Shown: one piece after another, positions 25,651-33,810 of the stretch
Layout of the letters: each line of letters begins with the position of its first letter
Position numbering within the stretch: the stretch's first letter is position 1
NCBI GenBank assembly: GCA_965243625.1
Contig: CBDEVI010000002.1
Location: 3,038,001 to 3,102,000 of the forward strand
DNA length: 64,000 bases
Direction: 5' to 3'
Source of the DNA: JAJECS01 sp965243625
Lineage (GTDB): Bacteria; Chloroflexota; UBA11872
The notes under the pieces: generated by a model
Databases searched by the model: none
What the model was told of the DNA's origin: nothing
What the model saw: only the letters and a program-made list of their open reading frames with translations
Program-made: the position numbers and the translations under genes

Positions 25651-26426
25651 GGCAGTCGGTCCATTGGATCGTCGGAGGCCTCGTCACCGGGCTCGGTTTC
25701 CGCGACGGCGTCGGCGCCTTCGCCCGGCGGGGCCGGCGCCTCGGCGACATCCGGCAAAACGCCGCCCAGGGCTCGATCTTCGACCGACGCCGAGGGCGTC
25801 CACATGCCGACCTCGACCGGCAGCGCCATTGGGTTTGGGTGCTTGATCAATGCCGAGTAGACCTCGGCGGCGTCGTCGAGCCCCAGCGTTTGGGCGGCGG
25901 CCAGCGCCTGCCCGTAGCCGCCGGCGTCGTCAGCCGCCCGCTTCAGCGCATCGGCGACCCGGCCGAGGCCCGCGTGCGGCGCGGCGGTGACCTGCACGTC
26001 GGCGGCGGTCCACGCGGTGGCGGGTGAGTCCGCCCGACCGATGCCCAGCAGCGCCGCCATCCAGGGTCGTCCGGCGAGCAGCCACGCGCCCGCGAGCGCG
26101 AGCACCCAGTGCGTACCGGAAAGCACCAGCAGCGCCGCGCCCAGCGCCAGCGAAGCCCACGAGCGGCGCAGTCGCTCCAGGCGTCCGGCGCGGTTGGGGC
26201 GCGTGGGCGCCCCGCGGCGCAGTGCCGACTCGATCGCCAGGACGGTTGGCCGGTGGACCTGCTCCGCGGAGAAGCCCGACGACCCGGGATGCACGATGGC
26301 CACGGCCCAGTCCACGAATTGCGGTCGGCGCCCGTCCGCGGCCCGGACGGCGGCCTGCGCCGCGCGATCGGCGCGCAACACGTAGCCGCCGCGCACGGGG
26401 ACTGCCCAGCACACCAGTTGCATCAT
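25647..26426 (-). CDS. Uncharacterised membrane protein with helical hairpin and acidic tail
   Basis: 259 residues, unrecognised. An N-terminal soluble domain (QLVCWAVPVRGGYVLRADRAAQ) precedes a two-helix membrane hairpin at about 90-119, then an Ala-rich helical segment, then a Pro/Asp/Glu-rich C-terminal tail (EAPAPPGEGADAVAETEPGD) that is likely disordered. The ATG overlaps the upstream stop as ATGA (26423-26426) and the stop overlaps the next ATG likewise. It is the second gene of the four-gene unit. Confidence 0.65.
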   Translation of the reverse strand: MMQLVCWAVPVRGGYVLRADRAAQAAVRAADGRRPQFVDWAVAIVHPGSSGFSAEQVHRPTVLAIESALRRGAPTRPNRAGRLERLRRSWASLALGAALLVLSGTHWVLALAGAWLLAGRPWMAALLGIGRADSPATAWTAADVQVTAAPHAGLGRVADALKRAADDAGGYGQALAAAQTLGLDDAAEVYSALIKHPNPMALPVEVGMWTPSASVEDRALGGVLPDVAEAPAPPGEGADAVAETEPGDEASDDPMDRLP

Positions 26427-27283
26427 GGGCGGGGTCGAGCGACGAGCGTCGTCAGCGGGGCGACGGGCCGTTTGGGAAGCAGCAGGCGCGCCAGCCGGCT
26501 TCGCAGCGTCCGCGGCTGCGAGGGCTCGTCCGCCTGTCGTTGGGAGCGATAGAACGCCACGGCCCCGGGCCAGCGCAGCAGCCGCTCGGACGCAAGCTCG
26601 AGCGCCACCGTGTCGCGGGCAAAGGCGCCTTCCTCCAGCCCGCGCCAGATGTCGCGCACGTGGGCCAGGCTGCCGCCGAACTGCGAGATGGCCGGCTCGG
26701 CAAGCACCGCCCCGGACTCCAGCAGGCGACGCGCGCGCGCGCCGTACTCACGCTGCGCGAACGCGTGCAGCGCCGAGCGAGTGGCGATGAAGAACCCAAA
26801 GGGAAGCGCCCAGCCGACGATAAACGCGACGCGCGATGGATTAGCGATCAGGAACGCGATGAGCACCCCGAGGATCGTGAGCTCGAGGATCGCCAGCAGC
26901 GCGTGGCGCAGCCACGCCCGTCCCAAGCCGGCCGCCGACGCCGCGTAGCTGAAAAGGTCCGCTTCCAGCCGCCCGCGGACCACGGCGACCTCGCCCGGCG
27001 ACACGTCATAGGGGCTGTAGACGGCCAATTGCACCGGCCCGTTGGCGGCGTCCAACTCCGCGTAGTCCGCATCGACGAAGAACGCGGCCCCAGTCTCGGT
27101 GGGCACGACGAACGCGTCGACGACCTGGGTCGTGAAGTCTGGCCCGCTGGTAACGATAATGGGCTCCGGAGCACGACCAACGGAACGATCGGCCGGCCAA
27201 CGTTGACGCCAATTATAGCCCGCGACCCTCGTCTCGGACCGGGACGGATCGTCGCGGTTTCGCGCCGCCTTTGACCATGGCAT
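26423..27283 (-). CDS. Uncharacterised two-helix membrane protein, first gene of the coupled operon
   Basis: Up to 286 residues, unrecognised. An extracytoplasmic or cytoplasmic beta-like part (TTQVVDAFVVPTETGAAFFV, with SPYDVSPGEVAVVRGRLEA) is followed by membrane helices near 126-147 and 151-168, then a basic helical C-terminus. The start is not resolved: the ATG at 27283 would overlap the divergent mnmG start by 7 bases, and no other ATG exists in the first 100 residues; a GTG at 27106 is an alternative without a good Shine-Dalgarno. Its stop overlaps the next ATG (ATGA). Gene order suggests a shared membrane complex with the three genes that follow. Confidence 0.6.
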   Translation of the reverse strand: MPWSKAARNRDDPSRSETRVAGYNWRQRWPADRSVGRAPEPIIVTSGPDFTTQVVDAFVVPTETGAAFFVDADYAELDAANGPVQLAVYSPYDVSPGEVAVVRGRLEADLFSYAASAAGLGRAWLRHALLAILELTILGVLIAFLIANPSRVAFIVGWALPFGFFIATRSALHAFAQREYGARARRLLESGAVLAEPAISQFGGSLAHVRDIWRGLEEGAFARDTVALELASERLLRWPGAVAFYRSQRQADEPSQPRTLRSRLARLLLPKRPVAPLTTLVARPRP

Positions 27284-29334
27284 CCGCCGCGAGCTACGAC
27301 GTCATCGTGGTCGGCGCGGGTCATGCCGGCTGTGAGGCCGCGCTGGCCGCCGCCCGCATGGGCGCCCGCACCCTGGTCCTGACGCTCGGCACGTCCGGCG
27401 TGGCGCTGATGCCCTGCAATCCGTCCATCGGCGGTCCCGCCAAGGGCAACCTGGTGCGTGAGATCGACGCGCTGGGCGGAGAGATGGGCCGCAACACCGA
27501 CCGCACCCTCATCCAGATCCGCGAGCTGAACACCGGCAAGGGACCGGCGGTGCGCGCGCTGCGGGCGCAATCCGACAAGCGGCTCTACAGCGTCGCCATG
27601 CGGCAGGTGGTCGAGCGACAACCCGGACTCGATCTCGTCGAGGGTGAGGTGGAGAGCCTGATCTGGCGCCGACTTGCCGGGAGTGGCGAGCGACGCCGGC
27701 GGGTCGTCGGCGTTCGCACCGCGGACGGCCGCGCCTACACGGCCCGGGCGGTCGTCGTCACCACGGGCACGTTCCTGAAAGGGCGGCTTATCCGGGGTGA
27801 CGAGTCGACGCCCGGCGGTCGCGCGGAGGAGGCGCCGGCAACGGCGTTGGCGGACGATCTGGCGCGCCACGGCTTCGACTTGGGCCGACTCAAGACCGGC
27901 ACGCCGCCGCGCGTGGACGCACGCACGATCGACTTCTCACGCACCGAGGTCCAGCACGGATCCGCCGACCCGTTGCACTTCAGCTTCGATCCGGTACCCG
28001 CCGACGAACGGCTCTCGGAACCGCGGCACGCCGCCTATCCGCACGTGCCGGAATCGGGGTGGCGCGTGCAGATGCCCTGCTATCGGGTCGCCACCAACGA
28101 GCGCACGCATGCCGTGATTCGCGCCAACCTCCACCGCGCGCCCATGTTCAACGGCGCGATCACGGTTCCTGGTCCGCGCTATTGCCCCTCCATCGAGGAC
28201 AAGATCGTGCGCTTCGCCGACAAGCCGGCGCACACCCTGTTTCTCGAGCCGGAAGGCTTCGCCACGCCCGAGGTCTACGTGCAGGGTGCCAACACGAGCC
28301 TCCCCGCCGAAGTCCAGGTCGAGATGATTCGCAGCGTGCCGGCGCTGCGCGACGCGCAGGTGCTTCGATTGGGCTACGCGGTCGAGTACGACTTCGTCCG
28401 CCCATTCCAGCTCACGCATACGTTGGAAACCGAGCGCGCGGCCGGCCTCTTCCTCGCCGGGCAGATCAACGGCACGACGGGCTATGAAGAGGCGGCGGCC
28501 CAGGGCCTGATGGCCGGCATCAACGCCGTGCGGAGCATCCGCGACGCCGAGCCGCTGATCCTGGGCCGCGACCAGGCCTATATCGGCGTGATGATTGACG
28601 ATCTGGTGAGCCGAGACCTCACCGAGCCGTATCGCCTGCACACCTCGCGGGCCGAGTACCGCCTGCTGCTGCGGCACGACAGCGCCGACATGCGGCTCAC
28701 CGAGCTTGGCCATCGCGTCGGCTTGGCCGGCGAGGCTCGAGTCCGCCGCCTGCGTCGGAAGCGGGAGGAAACCGAGCGGGCCAAGGCCTGGCTGGCGGAC
28801 GCCCGCATTCCCGCCACGCCGGTGGTCGCGGCGCGGCTGCGCCGGCTCGGCCTGCCGCCGGTGACCCAAACGCTGCCCGCCGCCGAGTTTCTCCGCCGTC
28901 CCGGCGCTACGCTCGATCTTGTGATTGAGCTGGCGGGCGGCGGTCCACCGGTCTCGCCGGCCGCCGCCGCGGCGGTGGAGTTCGACATCGGCTATGCCGG
29001 CTACCTGCGGCAACAGACCGCACAAGTCGCGCGGGCGCGCGAGATGGAGCAGGCGCGCATTCCGGCGACGATCGGCTATCCGGGCATCTACGGCATGCGC
29101 ACCGAGGCGCGGCTGCGGCTGGAGAAGTTCCGACCGGCCACGGTGGGCCAGGCGGCGCGCATCGAGGGCGTCACCCCGGCGGACATTTCCGTGCTGCTGG
29201 TGCATCTCAAGCGGTGCGCGGAGATGGGGTCGGGCGACGGCGGAAGAACCAGCGAGGCTCAACCGGCTTCTCGACCAGTGAATGCCGTCAACGCGCGCAA
29301 GGCGCGGCGAGCACCCGTAGAAGTGGCGACCTGA
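27277..29334 (+). CDS. mnmG: tRNA uridine-5-carboxymethylaminomethyl modification enzyme MnmG (GidA)
   Basis: 685 residues. It is an FAD protein that, with MnmE, makes cmnm5U at the wobble position of certain tRNAs. Signatures are the FAD loop VVGAGHAGCEAALAAARMGA, PSIGGPAKGNLVREIDALGG, GTFLKGRLIRG, and QINGTTGYEEAAAQGLMAG. C-terminal GidA features (YPGIYGMRTEARLRLEKF, then RIEGVTPADISVLL) are complete. After that comes a tail of about 40 residues, rich in Arg, Ala and Ser, beyond the usual end near 620-650. The ATG at 27277 is preferred over a TTG six bases earlier. Its start overlaps the possible start of the divergent membrane gene. No mnmE in the window. Confidence 0.95.
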   Translation: MASAASYDVIVVGAGHAGCEAALAAARMGARTLVLTLGTSGVALMPCNPSIGGPAKGNLVREIDALGGEMGRNTDRTLIQIRELNTGKGPAVRALRAQSDKRLYSVAMRQVVERQPGLDLVEGEVESLIWRRLAGSGERRRRVVGVRTADGRAYTARAVVVTTGTFLKGRLIRGDESTPGGRAEEAPATALADDLARHGFDLGRLKTGTPPRVDARTIDFSRTEVQHGSADPLHFSFDPVPADERLSEPRHAAYPHVPESGWRVQMPCYRVATNERTHAVIRANLHRAPMFNGAITVPGPRYCPSIEDKIVRFADKPAHTLFLEPEGFATPEVYVQGANTSLPAEVQVEMIRSVPALRDAQVLRLGYAVEYDFVRPFQLTHTLETERAAGLFLAGQINGTTGYEEAAAQGLMAGINAVRSIRDAEPLILGRDQAYIGVMIDDLVSRDLTEPYRLHTSRAEYRLLLRHDSADMRLTELGHRVGLAGEARVRRLRRKREETERAKAWLADARIPATPVVAARLRRLGLPPVTQTLPAAEFLRRPGATLDLVIELAGGGPPVSPAAAAAVEFDIGYAGYLRQQTAQVARAREMEQARIPATIGYPGIYGMRTEARLRLEKFRPATVGQAARIEGVTPADISVLLVHLKRCAEMGSGDGGRTSEAQPASRPVNAVNARKARRAPVEVAT

Positions 29335-29335
29335 C

Positions 29336-29668
29336 GTGGAGTCCGCATTCCCAAACTCCGCTCAGCCCCCCGGGTGGCGTCGCCGCCTGCTCGACCGATT
29401 GCGTCCGCACACCGTCAAGGGCTGGGTGCGGCTCGCCGTGCTGGCGCCGACGCTTTCGCTGGTCATCGGCCTGGTGCTGCTGGCGGTGTTCTGGTCGGTG
29501 CTTTGGTACGCGCTGGCCGCGGCCTTCGCCCTGTTTGGCGCGCTGGTCGTGCTGATGTTTGTGGCGTTCGTGGTCTACGCCGTGGCGCGGCGCCGGAATC
29601 TGCTGGCGGTATTCCGCGGGCTCGAGGCGGAGGACTCGGCGGCCACCGGAACCGCCGACGACGCGTAG
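29336..29668 (+). CDS. Small two-helix membrane protein
   Basis: 110 residues from a GTG one base after the mnmG stop. Two hydrophobic stretches (LAVLAPTLSLVIGLVLLAVFW and ALAAAFALFGALVVLMFVAF) form a likely hairpin, with a basic N-terminus and a short acidic tail. No known family is apparent. The position suggests co-transcription with mnmG but gives no function. Its TAG stop is one base from the stop of the convergent uracil-DNA glycosylase. Confidence 0.7.
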   Translation: MESAFPNSAQPPGWRRRLLDRLRPHTVKGWVRLAVLAPTLSLVIGLVLLAVFWSVLWYALAAAFALFGALVVLMFVAFVVYAVARRRNLLAVFRGLEAEDSAATGTADDA

Positions 29669-29669
29669 G

Positions 29670-30395
29670 CTAGCGAGCGTTCTCGCCCGTCAACTCCACC
29701 GCCCGTTCGAGCACGGCGTCCAACATGTCCGGCGTGAGACGGCCGGTGAAGGTGTTCTGCTGGCTGGGGTGATAGGAGCCGAGCAGCGTGCGGTCGCCCA
29801 GTGCGACCTCGGCGCCGTGGCCGAATCTCGCCGGGCTGGGCGACGGCGAGTCCCCCCGAGCGCGGCAGATGCGCAGCACCTGCGACCAGGCGTAGCCGCC
29901 GAGGGCAATCATCACGCGGACGTCGGCCAGCAGGTCAAGCTCCGATTCCAGGTAGATGCGGCAGGTCTCGCGCTCCTCGGTGGTCGGTTTGTTGGCGGGC
30001 GGCGCGCAGCGCACCGTGGCGGAGACGAACGCGTCGCGCAGCCGCAGGCCGTCTCCTCGGTGGGTGCTCGTGGGCTGGTTGGCCAGACCCGCCCGGTGCA
30101 GTGCGCCGAAGAGGAAGTTGCCGGAGCGGTCGCCGGTGAATACCCGTCCGGTGCGGTTGCCGCCATGCGCCGCGGGCGCCAGGCCGACGATGAGAATCCG
30201 AGCCGCCGGGTCGCCGAAGCCGGGCACCGGTCGCCCCCAATAGGTCTCGTTGCGATAGGCCGCGCGCTTCTCACGCGCGGTCTGCTCACGCCAGGCCACC
30301 AGGCGCGGGCAGCGCCGGCAGTCGGCGATCCGCTCTTCCAGCTCGGTGAGCGCGGCGACCCGCGCCTCATCCCGGCGGCGCGACTCCCTGACCAT
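29670..30395 (-). CDS. Type-5 uracil-DNA glycosylase (UDGb)
   Basis: 241 residues. It removes uracil and other deaminated bases from DNA in base-excision repair. Motif A reads GLAPAAHGGNRTGR, with Ala where family 1 has a catalytic polar residue, which is the family 5 mark; motif B is HPSQQNTFTG. Cysteines in DCRRCPRL, VRCAPP and ETCRIY are placed to hold the 4Fe-4S cluster known in this family. Its start lies inside the 3' end of the alpha/beta hydrolase gene (29-base overlap), so translation may be coupled. Length is typical. Confidence 0.88.
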   Translation of the reverse strand: MVRESRRRDEARVAALTELEERIADCRRCPRLVAWREQTAREKRAAYRNETYWGRPVPGFGDPAARILIVGLAPAAHGGNRTGRVFTGDRSGNFLFGALHRAGLANQPTSTHRGDGLRLRDAFVSATVRCAPPANKPTTEERETCRIYLESELDLLADVRVMIALGGYAWSQVLRICRARGDSPSPSPARFGHGAEVALGDRTLLGSYHPSQQNTFTGRLTPDMLDAVLERAVELTGENAR

Positions 30396-31335
30396 CCTGA
30401 GAGTGGCTCTCGCGGTGTACGCGCTCCAGGAACGGTCGCATGCAGGCGACCACCTGTTCGGGCACTTCCTCCTGGGGCACGTGGCCGGCGTCTTCGAGGA
30501 TCACGGGTTCGGCGTCCTGGAAACTTGCCGCCAGGGCCAGGGCTTGACCGCGGCCCGCCAGTCGGTCCGCCGCGCCCCAGATCAACAGCACCGGGCACTG
30601 CACCTGGCCGATCGACGCCTGGGCCGGCGCCGGATCGACGCCGGCCAGCAGTGCGGGAAGCGCGTCCAGGAACCCCGGCGCGCCGTAGGGCAGATACTGT
30701 CGGTCCACCGTCGCCCGGTCCACGCTCAGCGGACGCCGTCGGCCGATCATGTTGCTCAGGCGCACGTACCATCGCTGCGAGCTCAGGGTGCGCAGCACGA
30801 TTCCCGACGTGCCCGGCAGCTGCCGGCTGAGCCAGATGCCCAGGCGAACCCCGGGCCCGGCGACCAGGAAGGGATCGACCAGCACCAGCCCCGCCACCCG
30901 GTCGGGATGCCGCGCGGCCAGGGCCACGGCCGGCTGCCCGGCGGCCGAGCTGCCCACGATGACCACGCGCTCGAGCCCCTCGGCGCGGAGCAGCTCGTCC
31001 AGCCGCTCGGCCTGCGCGGGCGCGCCATAGTCCGCCGCGGCCGGCTTGTCCGAAAGCCCGTGCCCGAGCAGGTCCACCCAGTGCACGCGATGGGTCTCCG
31101 CCAGCGGCGGGGTGATGAACTCCCAGGTGCTGACGTTGCCGCCGAATCCCGGCAGCATCACCAGGTCGGGTCCGGCGCCGACCGCGCGGTGGTAGAGCCG
31201 TCCCTCCGATATTGGCCGCAGCGTGCCGCCGTCCAGGTGGGATTCCACGTCAAACGGCTGCGGCCGCCCGCGCGTCGCCGCCCAGGCGCCGCCTGCCAGC
31301 ACGGCCAGCCAGACCAGTCGGGACCAGGACGCCAT
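30367..31335 (-). CDS. Alpha/beta hydrolase with N-terminal membrane anchor
   Basis: 322 residues. An N-terminal hydrophobic segment (LVWLAVLAGGAWAA) likely anchors it. The hydrolase fold shows the oxyanion region MLPGFGGNVSTW, the nucleophile elbow GSSAAG (Ser of G-x-S-x-x-G), a putative Asp in LLIWGAADRLAG and the catalytic His in EDAGHVPQEE. Substrate unknown; esterase, lipase or epoxide-hydrolase-like activity are all possible. It overlaps the downstream glycosylase gene by 29 bases but there is no evident functional link. Confidence 0.82.
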   Translation of the reverse strand: MASWSRLVWLAVLAGGAWAATRGRPQPFDVESHLDGGTLRPISEGRLYHRAVGAGPDLVMLPGFGGNVSTWEFITPPLAETHRVHWVDLLGHGLSDKPAAADYGAPAQAERLDELLRAEGLERVVIVGSSAAGQPAVALAARHPDRVAGLVLVDPFLVAGPGVRLGIWLSRQLPGTSGIVLRTLSSQRWYVRLSNMIGRRRPLSVDRATVDRQYLPYGAPGFLDALPALLAGVDPAPAQASIGQVQCPVLLIWGAADRLAGRGQALALAASFQDAEPVILEDAGHVPQEEVPEQVVACMRPFLERVHRESHSQDGQGVAPPG

Positions 31336-31361
31336 GCGTCAGCCTCGGAGATACCCCGTGC

Positions 31362-31367
31362 TAGTAT
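31362..31367 (+). promoter_or_regulatory. Possible -10 element upstream of rpsF
   Basis: TAGTAT at 31362, about 75 bases before the rpsF start, in the only free space upstream of the ribosomal operon. The best-spaced -35 position (31339-31344) is a poor match, so this is tentative. Confidence 0.25.
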
Positions 31368-31436
31368 GGCAACGACCGCAAGAACCCTTTCGGCGCGGCC
31401 GTTGGCGAGCCGTGCAAACCCAGTGGGAAGGGCCGT

Positions 31437-31769
31437 TTGGTACGCGACTACGTGCTCGTCGTGATTTATGGCGTCGAGCGGATCCCTACCCTGACCTCGA
31501 GTCACATTGACACCGTGGCGGATCACATCAGCGGCGCGGACGGCGAGGTCAACAGCGTGAACAGCTGGGGCAAGCGCAAGCTCGCCTACACCATTCAAGA
31601 CGAGCGCGAAGGGCACTATGTGCTGCTGGAGTTTTCCGCCGATCCGTCTCGCATCCAGAACCTCGAGCAGTCGCTGCGGATCAATGAGGACGTGATGAGA
31701 TTCCTCATTGCCCGTCAAGAGTTCGACATGTCGCCCGCGCTGGCGGTTGAGAGCGAAGGTCGGCGATGA
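31437..31769 (+). CDS. rpsF: 30S ribosomal protein S6
   Basis: 110 residues; S6 sits on the small-subunit platform with S18. RDYVLVVIYG and the central GKRKLAYTIQDEREGHYVLLEF are typical. The start is a TTG at 31437: a GGGAAGGG Shine-Dalgarno lies 3 bases upstream and no ATG or GTG nearby fits the family N-terminus. It is the first gene of the classic rpsF-ssb-rpsR order; its stop overlaps the ssb ATG (ATGA). Confidence 0.93.
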   Translation: MVRDYVLVVIYGVERIPTLTSSHIDTVADHISGADGEVNSVNSWGKRKLAYTIQDEREGHYVLLEFSADPSRIQNLEQSLRINEDVMRFLIARQEFDMSPALAVESEGRR

Positions 31770-32257
31770 ACGACGACGGCGGTCGTCGCCGCGGGCGCGC
31801 GCGTGGGCTCAACAAGGTGCAGATCATCGGCAATCTTGGCCGTGATCCCGAGTTGCGCTTTACGCAGGACGGGACGCCGGTGGCCAATTTCACCGTGGCC
31901 GTTAGCGAGTCATGGCGCAGCCAGGGCGGTGAGCAGCGCGAGCGCACCGAGTGGTTTCGGGTTGTGGCGTGGAGAGGGCTGGCCGAGATCGCGAATCAGT
32001 ACCTCAGGCGCGGTCGCAAGGTGTACCTCGAAGGCCGCCTCCAGACGCGCGAGTGGCAGGACCGCGAGGGCAACGACCGCACGACGACTGAACTCGTGGT
32101 GCGCGACATGATCATGCTTGGAGGGCGCGACGACGCCGATGGACCGCCGCGCGACGACGACGGCGGCGGGGACCGGCGCGACTTTCGCGGTCAACAGCCC
32201 CAGGGCGGCCGGGACGACGATGATGACCGGATCACCGCTGATGATCTGCCCTTCTGA
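31766..32257 (+). CDS. ssb: Single-stranded DNA-binding protein
   Basis: 163 residues. The OB fold begins at LNKVQIIGNLGRDPELRFTQ (after a 13-residue basic N-terminal leader not usual in SSB) and runs to about 118. A glycine/aspartate-rich linker follows and the protein ends in DDLPF, the acidic tip that recruits repair and replication proteins. It binds ssDNA in replication, recombination and repair. Coupled to rpsF by ATGA overlap; rpsR follows after 18 bases. Confidence 0.94.
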   Translation: MNDDGGRRRGRARGLNKVQIIGNLGRDPELRFTQDGTPVANFTVAVSESWRSQGGEQRERTEWFRVVAWRGLAEIANQYLRRGRKVYLEGRLQTREWQDREGNDRTTTELVVRDMIMLGGRDDADGPPRDDDGGGDRRDFRGQQPQGGRDDDDDRITADDLPF

Positions 32258-32275
32258 TCGCCACTGTGAGGCTTC

Positions 32276-32656
32276 ATGACTGACCAAGGCACCGGCGCTC
32301 CGCGCGAGGGCGCTCCGGCATCGGCTCGGCAGATCCGCGAGGACGCCCGACCGACGGCGCCCGACACGCGCTCGGGCGGCGGCGGCGGGGGTGGCGGCGG
32401 CGGACGCGGCGGGCGGTCGCGGCGGGGCGGGCGGGGTTTTCGCCGACGCGCCTGCTATTTCTGCGAGACGCGGGAGCCGATCGACTTCAAGAATGCCCAG
32501 CTTCTGCGCCGGTTCATCGCCGATTCGGGTCGGATCGAGACGCGCCGCAAGACGTCGACGTGCGCGCGTCACCAGCGTGAGTTGGCCCGCGCCATCAAGC
32601 GTGCGCGCTACCTTGCCCTGCTGCCGTACGTCGTGCGTCGCCGCCTGCACGCGTAG
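32276..32656 (+). CDS. rpsR: 30S ribosomal protein S18 with long Gly/Arg-rich N-terminal extension
   Basis: 126 residues, against about 75-90 usually. The S18 core starts near residue 58 (RACYFCETREPIDFKN) and ends in YLALLPYV plus RRRLHA. The paired Cys in CYFC and the later CARH suggest a zinc-binding type S18. The first 57 residues are an unusual extension with ten consecutive glycines and an RGGRSRRGGRG segment, which could contact rRNA. The ATG at 32276 is the only in-frame start that follows ssb closely. Confidence 0.92.
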   Translation: MTDQGTGAPREGAPASARQIREDARPTAPDTRSGGGGGGGGGGRGGRSRRGGRGFRRRACYFCETREPIDFKNAQLLRRFIADSGRIETRRKTSTCARHQRELARAIKRARYLALLPYVVRRRLHA

Positions 32657-32676
32657 CGCCTAGTCGCAGGCGCCGC

Positions 32677-33798
32677 ATGGCCCCGCGCACCCATGCACAG
32701 CGGCGCCGTGCCGAGCGCGACCGTCGGCGGGAGCAGCGCCGCCCACGCACCGCGACCATCGGCTGGCGCGACCTCATGGTCGCCGTGCGCGACTGGGGCA
32801 TGCTCAGCCGCCCCCAGCGCACCGCCGCCGCGGCGAAATGGCTGACGCTGGTGGCCGGCCTGGCTGCCGCCGTCGTGCTCGGTCTCGTCGGGAGCGCCTT
32901 CTACTCGGAATACGGCGCGCTGCCGAACTCGGCCGTCGCCACGGTGGGGTCCGAACCGATCACGGCAACCGAATACCGCGACTTTTTGTCGTTCCGCCGC
33001 TACCAGTTGCAGCAGGAGCTTGCGGCACTGGACGCGGATGAGACGGTCGAGGACTACGAGGCGCGGGCGGGCGACCTGCGCGCGCAGCTCGGCGGCGTGG
33101 TGTTCAACGGCGTGTCCCATCTGGCGCACGCGGTCTTGATCCGCGACGCCTGGACGGCGGAGGGCCGCGAGGTCGCTGCGGACGACCTGCGCGCGCACCT
33201 GGCCACAGTGGCCGGCGTGGCGCCGGATCGCGAAGACGTCCAAACCGCGGCCATCGAGGCCATCCGCGAGGCTACCGGTCTCGACGCGGCGACCATCGAG
33301 CGGTTCGCGGCGGACAGCTTCCGACGGCAGCAGCTCGCCGACGAGCTCTTTGCCGATTCGGACCGTATGCCCGCCCACGTCAAGGCCGTGGAGATCGTGC
33401 TCGCCCGCGAGGAGGACGCCGCCGAGGTGATCCAGCGCATCGAGGACGGCGAGGCGATGGAGGACGTGGCGCGCGAGGTCTCGGTTGACAGCGTCTCCCG
33501 CACCGCCGGCGGGGTGGTCGATTGGACGCCCAGCGGGATCCGCCCGGAGGTTTGGGACGCCGTGGCGTTCACCTCGCCGATCGGAGAGCTCGTCGGTCCG
33601 TTCGAAGGCAACCTGGGCTGGTATCTGCTCCGTGTGACCGACCGCGTGGACGAGCGCCCCTTGAGCGCGGAGCACGCCCGAACGCTGCGAGCGCGGAAGC
33701 TTGACGCCTGGCTGGCCGAGCGCACCGAGGAACAGCCCATTGAATACATGCTCACCACCGAAATCATCGACTGGACGGAACGGAACTCGCTGCCGTAA
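32677..33798 (+). CDS. Membrane-anchored peptidyl-prolyl isomerase, PpiC/parvulin type
   Basis: 373 residues. A basic cytoplasmic N-terminus (RRRAERDRRREQRRPR) precedes one membrane helix at about 55-74, then a SurA/PrsA-like chaperone part (NSAVATVGSEPITATEYRDF) and a rotamase domain at about 230-325 (KAVEIVLAREEDAAEVIQRI, then GGVVDWTPSG and VGPFEGNLGWYLLRV). It would help fold exported proteins outside the membrane. It follows rpsR by 20 bases, as the last gene of the ribosomal operon; rplI, a common occupant of this place, is absent. Confidence 0.83.
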   Translation: MAPRTHAQRRRAERDRRREQRRPRTATIGWRDLMVAVRDWGMLSRPQRTAAAAKWLTLVAGLAAAVVLGLVGSAFYSEYGALPNSAVATVGSEPITATEYRDFLSFRRYQLQQELAALDADETVEDYEARAGDLRAQLGGVVFNGVSHLAHAVLIRDAWTAEGREVAADDLRAHLATVAGVAPDREDVQTAAIEAIREATGLDAATIERFAADSFRRQQLADELFADSDRMPAHVKAVEIVLAREEDAAEVIQRIEDGEAMEDVAREVSVDSVSRTAGGVVDWTPSGIRPEVWDAVAFTSPIGELVGPFEGNLGWYLLRVTDRVDERPLSAEHARTLRARKLDAWLAERTEEQPIEYMLTTEIIDWTERNSLP

Positions 33799-33810
33799 CC
33801 GCGTGTCGGC

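Noticed and set aside
27212..27217. TATAAT on the minus strand (ATTATA on plus) as promoter of the membrane operon
   Set aside because: No -35 match at 16-18 bases upstream, and it lies inside the only long reading frame of the first gene. Left as chance without transcript data.
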